Below are positions 59,241-64,000 of a stretch of DNA of 64,000 nt, piece after piece. Numbering within the stretch: position 1 is the stretch's first letter; each line of letters opens with the position of its first letter. Source of the DNA: UBA5314 sp039679855 (GTDB lineage: Bacteria > Bacillota > Syntrophomonadia > Syntrophomonadales > Syntrophomonadaceae); NCBI GenBank assembly GCA_039679855.1, contig JBDKUE010000005.1, forward strand, positions 1-64,000. Reading direction: 5' to 3'. The notes under the pieces are model-generated. The model searched no databases and had not been told where the DNA came from. It saw only the letters and a list, made by a program, of their open reading frames with translations. A program made the translations under genes and the position numbers.

Positions 59241-61793
59241 ATGCCTTTTACACAGATATTCTTTTGGGGTGTGCCGATAATAGCACTGGTCAGCTATTGT
59301 CTGTTGATGCTTTTTTTGGCTATATCACACAAGGATAGATATATTCGCACTTTCATGCTGATTCTGGCGGCCATGATACTGTGGACTGCCTCGGCATTAT
59401 TGATGAAGATCCAGACGCCTCCGGGAGTGCTTTTCTGGAATCGGGTCATGGTAGTGGGCACCCTCCTGGTTCCGCCTCTGCTTTATTATTTCATATCTGT
59501 TTTCACCAATTCCGTGAACCGCATCAGTGTAGGCTTCTGGGCTGTTATGTCTATTGGGACCATTATAATTGACTTACTGGGTTTGATAATAACCCAGGCG
59601 GTTATGCTCACCGAAACTGTCATGATTAATGGTCATGAATTCAAATCAGTGGAGTTTTCTTACACCATGGGACCAGGTGCTTATTTCGTATACGCGATTA
59701 TGTTTGCCATGATTGTGGCCTCTTTAATAAAAATCAGGCAAAGCATTCGTAATAGAAGTATTAGCTTCGAACGCATAGCACCAGTTGGGGCGGGTTTAAT
59801 CCTGATTTTTACCGGATCGCTGCTCAACGTTTTTCCGGCTATCGGGAAGTATCCGGTGGATATACTGGCCTGTTTTATCAATGCTGTCCTGACGCTTATA
59901 GCCATCTTCAAATACCGCATGCTGGAACTCCGTTTTATGGTGGCCAAGGGTATTGTCTATTTTATTGCCGTCTTGATCATCACCGGCACCTATATTTATG
60001 TAGTATTTTCGGCCAATAAATATCTGGGCGCTCTAGACCTGAGCACCTCGCAATATATTACCGCCTTTGCCGCTCTTCTGATTGCTGTTTTCTTTCAGCC
60101 ATTATATCGGAGAACCAGAGTATTTATCGATAAGATGTTCTACAGGAGCAAATACCAGCAGCGTCAAGCTCTTCAGCAGTTCAGTGTCATTATATCCAAT
60201 AATCTAAACCTGCAGGAAATTGCCCGGGAATTGATCGAAGCGGTTCAATTAGCGGTCGGTCCGGATGAAGTATCTGTATTCATACGGCACGAAGAAGACA
60301 ACTACTATTATGTGCTGGACAGCTCTTCGCTAAAAAAACCATTAGTATTGAAAATCTCTTGTCAAAGTCCCGTTGTCGACTGGCTTGCCCAAAACAAAGC
60401 CAGTCTGTCCAGAGAAGAATTGAGAAATATTCTCCATGCAAAATCGATGCAGGATGAAGAAAACCAAATGCTTTCCGATCTTGGTGTTGAGGTTATTACG
60501 CCGTTTGTCAGCAGAAATGATCTGATCGGCATGTTGATGCTCACCCGAAAGAAAAGCAAATCAGGATATACACTCGATGATTTGGATCTCCTCACCTACC
60601 TGGGCAGTTCCAGTGCAGTGGCCATCGACAATGCCCGGTTATACGCCCAGGCTCAAGCCCAGGCTTTGATTGACAACCTGACCAAGTTATACAATCATAG
60701 ATTTTTCCACAAAGCCTTGTCTGAGCAAATAGACGGAGCCGGTTCGGCAGAGCTTTCATTGCTGGTTATCGACCTGGACTTTTTCAAGCTCTTCAACGAC
60801 CTGTATGGTCATTTTGCCGGAGACAGCGCTCTGGAAAAAGTAGCGGCAATAATCCGCACTATCATTGGTGAAAAGGGTATCGTCTGTCGTTATGGCGGTG
60901 AGGAATTTACCATTCTTTTGCCAGCAATTGATTCGAAACAGGCATACGCTCTGGCCGAAGATATCCGGTTGGAGATCCAAAGGTCCTTTGTAAATAATGA
61001 TGATGTTATTCCGGGATTTCTGAGTGCCAGCATCGGCATTTGCACTTATCCTCATAATGCACCCAGCGCCAGGGAGCTCTTAAAACGAGCTGACCTGGCT
61101 ATGTATTCCGCAAAAAACCAGGGGAAAAACCAGACTGTGATATATACCCCGCATATTGAATCATCTGCCAGTACGCCTCCCCAGGATGCCGCCAAGCCAA
61201 ATTACATGGCCACTATCTACGCCTTAACCGCCGCCATTGATGCCAAGGATCACTACACTTTTGGTCATTCGCAAAGGATGGCTGAATATGCAACTGTTTT
61301 GGCCGGCGCCCTGGGAATGGACAAATCTCATCTGGCTATTATCAGAGAGGCCGCTCTGTTGCATGATATTGGTAAAATCGGAATACCCGAGCATATTCTC
61401 ACCAAAACTGACCGCTTGACTGAAGAGGAATTTGCCACCATCAAGGGGCATGTAGAAATGTCTATAGCCATTATTAAGCACCTGCCATCATTCAACCATG
61501 TAATACCGGCGGTTATCGGGCACCACGAAAGATGGGACGGGAACGGCTACCCGAGAGGCCTTAAGGGTGAGAGCATACCGCTGACAGCGCGTTGCCTGGC
61601 TATTGCAGACGCTTTTGATGCCATGACGTCAGATCGTCCCTACAGAGAGGCATTGAGCGTGGGAGAAGCTCTGCAGGAGATAGAAAGAAATGCCGGCACC
61701 CAATTTGATCCTCTAACAGCCGATTTATTTATCAAACTGGTTGGTGAAGGGACAATCGCTCTTGAAAACAGCATAAGTACAGATGCCTATTAG
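59241..61793 (+). CDS. 7TM-GAF-GGDEF-HD-GYP c-di-GMP signalling protein
   Basis: 850 aa. The N-terminal region has about eight hydrophobic segments (about 5-300) of the 7TM histidine-kinase-sensor type. A GAF-like domain (about 320-470) follows, then GGDEF with an intact GGEEF (about 551) and HD-GYP with HDIGK (about 707) and HHERWDGNGYP (about 760). Both enzymatic signatures look active. GGGAG precedes the ATG. Together with the protein at 5294 this gives two membrane-bound proteins able to make and degrade c-di-GMP, with different sensors. Confidence 0.92.
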   Translation: MPFTQIFFWGVPIIALVSYCLLMLFLAISHKDRYIRTFMLILAAMILWTASALLMKIQTPPGVLFWNRVMVVGTLLVPPLLYYFISVFTNSVNRISVGFWAVMSIGTIIIDLLGLIITQAVMLTETVMINGHEFKSVEFSYTMGPGAYFVYAIMFAMIVASLIKIRQSIRNRSISFERIAPVGAGLILIFTGSLLNVFPAIGKYPVDILACFINAVLTLIAIFKYRMLELRFMVAKGIVYFIAVLIITGTYIYVVFSANKYLGALDLSTSQYITAFAALLIAVFFQPLYRRTRVFIDKMFYRSKYQQRQALQQFSVIISNNLNLQEIARELIEAVQLAVGPDEVSVFIRHEEDNYYYVLDSSSLKKPLVLKISCQSPVVDWLAQNKASLSREELRNILHAKSMQDEENQMLSDLGVEVITPFVSRNDLIGMLMLTRKKSKSGYTLDDLDLLTYLGSSSAVAIDNARLYAQAQAQALIDNLTKLYNHRFFHKALSEQIDGAGSAELSLLVIDLDFFKLFNDLYGHFAGDSALEKVAAIIRTIIGEKGIVCRYGGEEFTILLPAIDSKQAYALAEDIRLEIQRSFVNNDDVIPGFLSASIGICTYPHNAPSARELLKRADLAMYSAKNQGKNQTVIYTPHIESSASTPPQDAAKPNYMATIYALTAAIDAKDHYTFGHSQRMAEYATVLAGALGMDKSHLAIIREAALLHDIGKIGIPEHILTKTDRLTEEEFATIKGHVEMSIAIIKHLPSFNHVIPAVIGHHERWDGNGYPRGLKGESIPLTARCLAIADAFDAMTSDRPYREALSVGEALQEIERNAGTQFDPLTADLFIKLVGEGTIALENSISTDAY

Positions 61794-61831
61794 GTGCAAT
61801 TCAGTGTGTCGGAGACTGATGGAGCTCATAT

Positions 61832-62368
61832 TCATATCGTAATGGTATTGGCGGTATTTTGGGCATAGAATACATAATGCGGCATATCTACACCATGATA
61901 ATGCTTCACGCACCGGCCAAGAATATTCATGCCGTTACGGATGGCTACATTCATGGACGCAATATTACTATCCCGGATAATAGAATATACCTCATCCCTA
62001 GAGAGAACATCAAAGGCATACTGCTTGCTGCCTCGCGCAGCTTCACTGGCATAACCTTTATGCCAGTATTTTCTTTGAAAGAGATACCCGATTTCAAGAA
62101 CCTGCTTATCTTTAAAATCTTGCATCGTCAAGCCGCACTGTCCTATCATTTCCCCGGTTTCTTTCCGTACTACGGCCCAAAGCCCGAAGCCTAATTCCGT
62201 ATAACGGTCGAGTTGTCGGTTCAGCCACTCAAGTGTTTCTTGGTCACTGAAAGCGTGTTCATAAGCAGTCATAGCTTCGGGATCCTGCAGTATTTGGGAA
62301 AGTGCAGGAATATCCTCTATCGACATTTCCCTGGTATATAATCTTTCGGTTTCATAGATTTTTTTCAT
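61832..62368 (-). CDS. GNAT acetyltransferase (RimJ/RimL-like)
   Basis: 178 aa. It starts with TERLYTREMSIEDIPALSQIL, typical of RimL-type proteins. It contains MIGQCGLTMQDF, LEIGYLFQRKYWHKGYASEAARG with the acetyl-CoA loop (WHKGYA) and NIASMNVAIRNGM. Substrate unknown. It converges on the c-di-GMP gene with 38 bases between the stops. It is not closely similar to the GNAT protein at 24336. Confidence 0.87.
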   Translation of the reverse strand: MKKIYETERLYTREMSIEDIPALSQILQDPEAMTAYEHAFSDQETLEWLNRQLDRYTELGFGLWAVVRKETGEMIGQCGLTMQDFKDKQVLEIGYLFQRKYWHKGYASEAARGSKQYAFDVLSRDEVYSIIRDSNIASMNVAIRNGMNILGRCVKHYHGVDMPHYVFYAQNTANTITI

Positions 62369-62607
62369 ACTACCATTTTCCCCTAACCGATATATTGATT
62401 CTCTTCACAGTAATTGTTTTGCCTGATGTTGGTCCGTTATTTTGATAAAGTCCCAATTTTTTTCGGTGTTCTCTCTTCGCTTATGAATTTATCACGTCTT
62501 ATGCTTGAAACTCATAATAAAAGAATTTGATTTTATGGGCATCTCTTTTAGTATCGGCACATATTCGACAAGGTTACATAGTCTATTACAGAAGGGGGTG
62601 GGATAAT

Positions 62608-63198
62608 TTGGCAGATATAATTATACCACGAGTATTTCACCGAATATGGTTGGGAAGCAATCCTATGCCTGACGAGTATGAAGATTATGTCAAAAGCTGG
62701 GTAGAGCATAATCCTCTCTGGAAGCTTGTGCTGTGGAATGATTTAAATATGATTCCGCTTACAAACCAAAAAATATATGACAGTTTAAACAATCTACCCC
62801 AGAAGTCCGATGTGGCGAGATATGAAATACTTTATAGATACGGTGGCGTATATGCGGACTGCGATTTTAGGTGTTTAAAAAACATTGAAGAACTCCTAAC
62901 CGGTGTAGAAGCTTTTGCCGCATCCGAAGGCCCGGGTATTATTTCTAATGGAATTATTGGCTGCGTTCCACAAAATGGGATCATGCGCAAGGTTGTCTGT
63001 GAACTTGAATCCTCGTTTTATAAACATATCAGGTCAAGACCATCTTATCAGACGGGCCCCATGTACCTGACAAGCATAGTTAATAAAGAAAATGACTTCA
63101 CTGTTTTTGGCCCCGAGTTATTCTATCCTTATTCTTTCAATGAAAAACACAGACGCAACGAAACATTTCCAAATGCATATGCTGTTCATTATTGGTAA
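62608..63198 (+). CDS. Glycosyltransferase with DXD motif (GT32-like)
   Basis: 196 aa. IPRVFHRIWLG at the N-terminus and SDVARYEILYRYGGVYADCDF with the metal-binding DCD are hallmarks of the DXD sugar-transferase family (OCH1/capsule type, GT32). TTG 62608 is favoured since GAAGGGGGTGG lies just upstream and the protein then begins at the first family strand; the longer frame has no ribosome site. It is followed 165 bases later by another glycosyltransferase-like gene, suggesting a surface or spore polysaccharide locus that continues past the window. Confidence 0.83.
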   Translation: MADIIIPRVFHRIWLGSNPMPDEYEDYVKSWVEHNPLWKLVLWNDLNMIPLTNQKIYDSLNNLPQKSDVARYEILYRYGGVYADCDFRCLKNIEELLTGVEAFAASEGPGIISNGIIGCVPQNGIMRKVVCELESSFYKHIRSRPSYQTGPMYLTSIVNKENDFTVFGPELFYPYSFNEKHRRNETFPNAYAVHYW

Positions 63199-63363
63199 TT
63201 TATCCACGGGCAGCCAAAGCCGTGCTTGTTTGAGGAGTTAAGGGGAAAATGGGCCATCACCGGTTTGGTCATGGAAACGCTTCTCGTTGACGACTCCATC
63301 CATTCTGAACGGTTTTAATTAACGCCATATATTTAGTTTAGAAGCGATAAGGAGGCAGCAATA

Positions 63364-64000
63364 ATGCGAATACTGCTCATTACCGGAGACCGCGAACGGC
63401 ATTTGAATACCAATTTCTACGATATGTTTTGTGAACTTTCCAGAATTGCCGAACTGACTATTTGGCATGCACCCGGTGAAATCAAAGAGATTTTATACAG
63501 CTTGAAGCTGCAGCCTGATTTCATTTTTATAAACGAATATGGAGAGTTGGCGCCCAAAGTCACCGGTCTTTCATCCCTCTCCATTCCATACGGGGTCTTG
63601 CTTCATGACCTGCACCATCGGATCAACTTGCGTAAAGAGTCCCTTCGGCGAGATAATGTGCAGCATATTTTTTCTATCTCCCGAGATAAATTCTTTGAAT
63701 GGTACCCCGAATTCGCCGAACAATCTCACTGGCTTCCTCACCCCGTAAATACTGATATTTTTAAAGATTATGAATTGGTTAAGGATATCAATTATCTGAT
63801 CATGGGAGTTTTATCAGTAAAAGGGCTATATTCCTTAAGATTCAAAATGCTTATGGCCATGCAGAACAAACCCGGATTTGTTTTCCATGAACATCCTGGA
63901 TACCGGAGATTCACCGCAGAAGAAAAATCGCGCTTGTTTTTCGGGGAAAGGTACGCAAGGGAGATTAACCGGGCCAAAATATTCTTAACTTGTGGATCCA
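63364..64000 (+). CDS. CgeB-like glycosyltransferase, partial (cut by window end)
   Basis: Open from ATG 63364 (behind AAGGAGG) to the last base, 212 codons, no stop. It starts MRILLITGDRERHLNTNF, then FIFINEYGELAPKV, a segment YGVLLHDLHHRI, FSISRDKFFEWYPEFAEQ and SHWLPHPVNTDIFKDY. This is the N-terminal domain pattern of spore-maturation CgeB/YkvP-type GT-B glycosyltransferases, which include proteins that decorate the spore surface. Catalytic C-terminal residues lie beyond the window. Confidence 0.72.
   Translation, partial: MRILLITGDRERHLNTNFYDMFCELSRIAELTIWHAPGEIKEILYSLKLQPDFIFINEYGELAPKVTGLSSLSIPYGVLLHDLHHRINLRKESLRRDNVQHIFSISRDKFFEWYPEFAEQSHWLPHPVNTDIFKDYELVKDINYLIMGVLSVKGLYSLRFKMLMAMQNKPGFVFHEHPGYRRFTAEEKSRLFFGERYAREINRAKIFLTCGS

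Overview
The window looks like the chromosome of an anaerobic, spore-forming Firmicute. The best fit is a syntrophic or fatty-acid-oxidising member of the Syntrophomonadaceae/Peptococcaceae type. The reasons are a complete butyrate/crotonate beta-oxidation set, three class I CoA-transferase pairs, EtfBA with acyl-CoA dehydrogenases, soluble heterodisulfide-reductase-like (Hdr) iron-sulfur proteins, sigma-54 regulators, a Spo0E-like phosphatase and strong GGAGG ribosome binding sites. Species cannot be fixed from the sequence alone.

Layout. 1-7.8 kb: chemotaxis receptor, ferritin-like protein, small membrane protein, amidohydrolase, VanX-type dipeptidase and a CHASE4-HAMP-PAS-GGDEF-HD-GYP c-di-GMP protein. 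7.8-11.5 kb: an operon acyl-CoA dehydrogenase-etfB-etfA behind a consensus promoter with a palindromic operator, next to a MarR regulator. 11.7-12.9 kb: a Cys-rich/Mop-domain protein, a 159-bp MITE-like hairpin element and a small membrane protein. 13-24.1 kb: one long minus-strand catabolic block (HdrC-B-A-C-B, CoA-transferase alpha/beta, MFS transporter, second CoA-transferase-like alpha/beta) downstream of a textbook -24/-12 promoter, a palindromic upstream site and a CBS-PAS-sigma-54 activator. The last alpha subunit carries an in-frame TGA followed by a SECIS-like hairpin, and its beta partner has Asp where transferases have the catalytic Glu. 24.3-28.9 kb: housekeeping and accessory genes, including a Cys-rich membrane ferredoxin, a LysE exporter and a lipid kinase.

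29.1-41.2 kb is an AT-rich integrated element in tRNA-Leu(GAG). It has a tyrosine integrase, a surface stalk protein, a Spo0E-like gene, an HTH protein, a SEC-C protein, an SF2 helicase, an HNH protein, a serine resolvase and a 943-residue nuclease-STAND NTPase that is a good candidate for a phage-defence protein. The right att copy is followed by a decayed second integrase and other gene fragments, so elements have accumulated in tandem.

43-53.9 kb: thiolase-hbd-crt-acyl-CoA dehydrogenase-CoA-transferase operon, a tandem array of tiny zinc-ribbon (Com-like) genes, and a two-component sigma-54 system (PAS-PAS kinase and NtrC-type regulator) likely to control it. 54-64 kb: a decayed MalT/BTAD regulator, a B12-binding protein with an M24 peptidase, an XRE-type protein, a 7TM-GAF-GGDEF-HD-GYP protein, an acetyltransferase and two glycosyltransferases, the last cut by the window end.

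Working model (inference): acyl groups are activated by the CoA-transferases, oxidised by the dehydrogenases that feed EtfBA, and cleaved by thiolase. The Hdr-like proteins and the membrane ferredoxin handle low-potential electrons. Two sigma-54 systems switch the two catabolic blocks separately.
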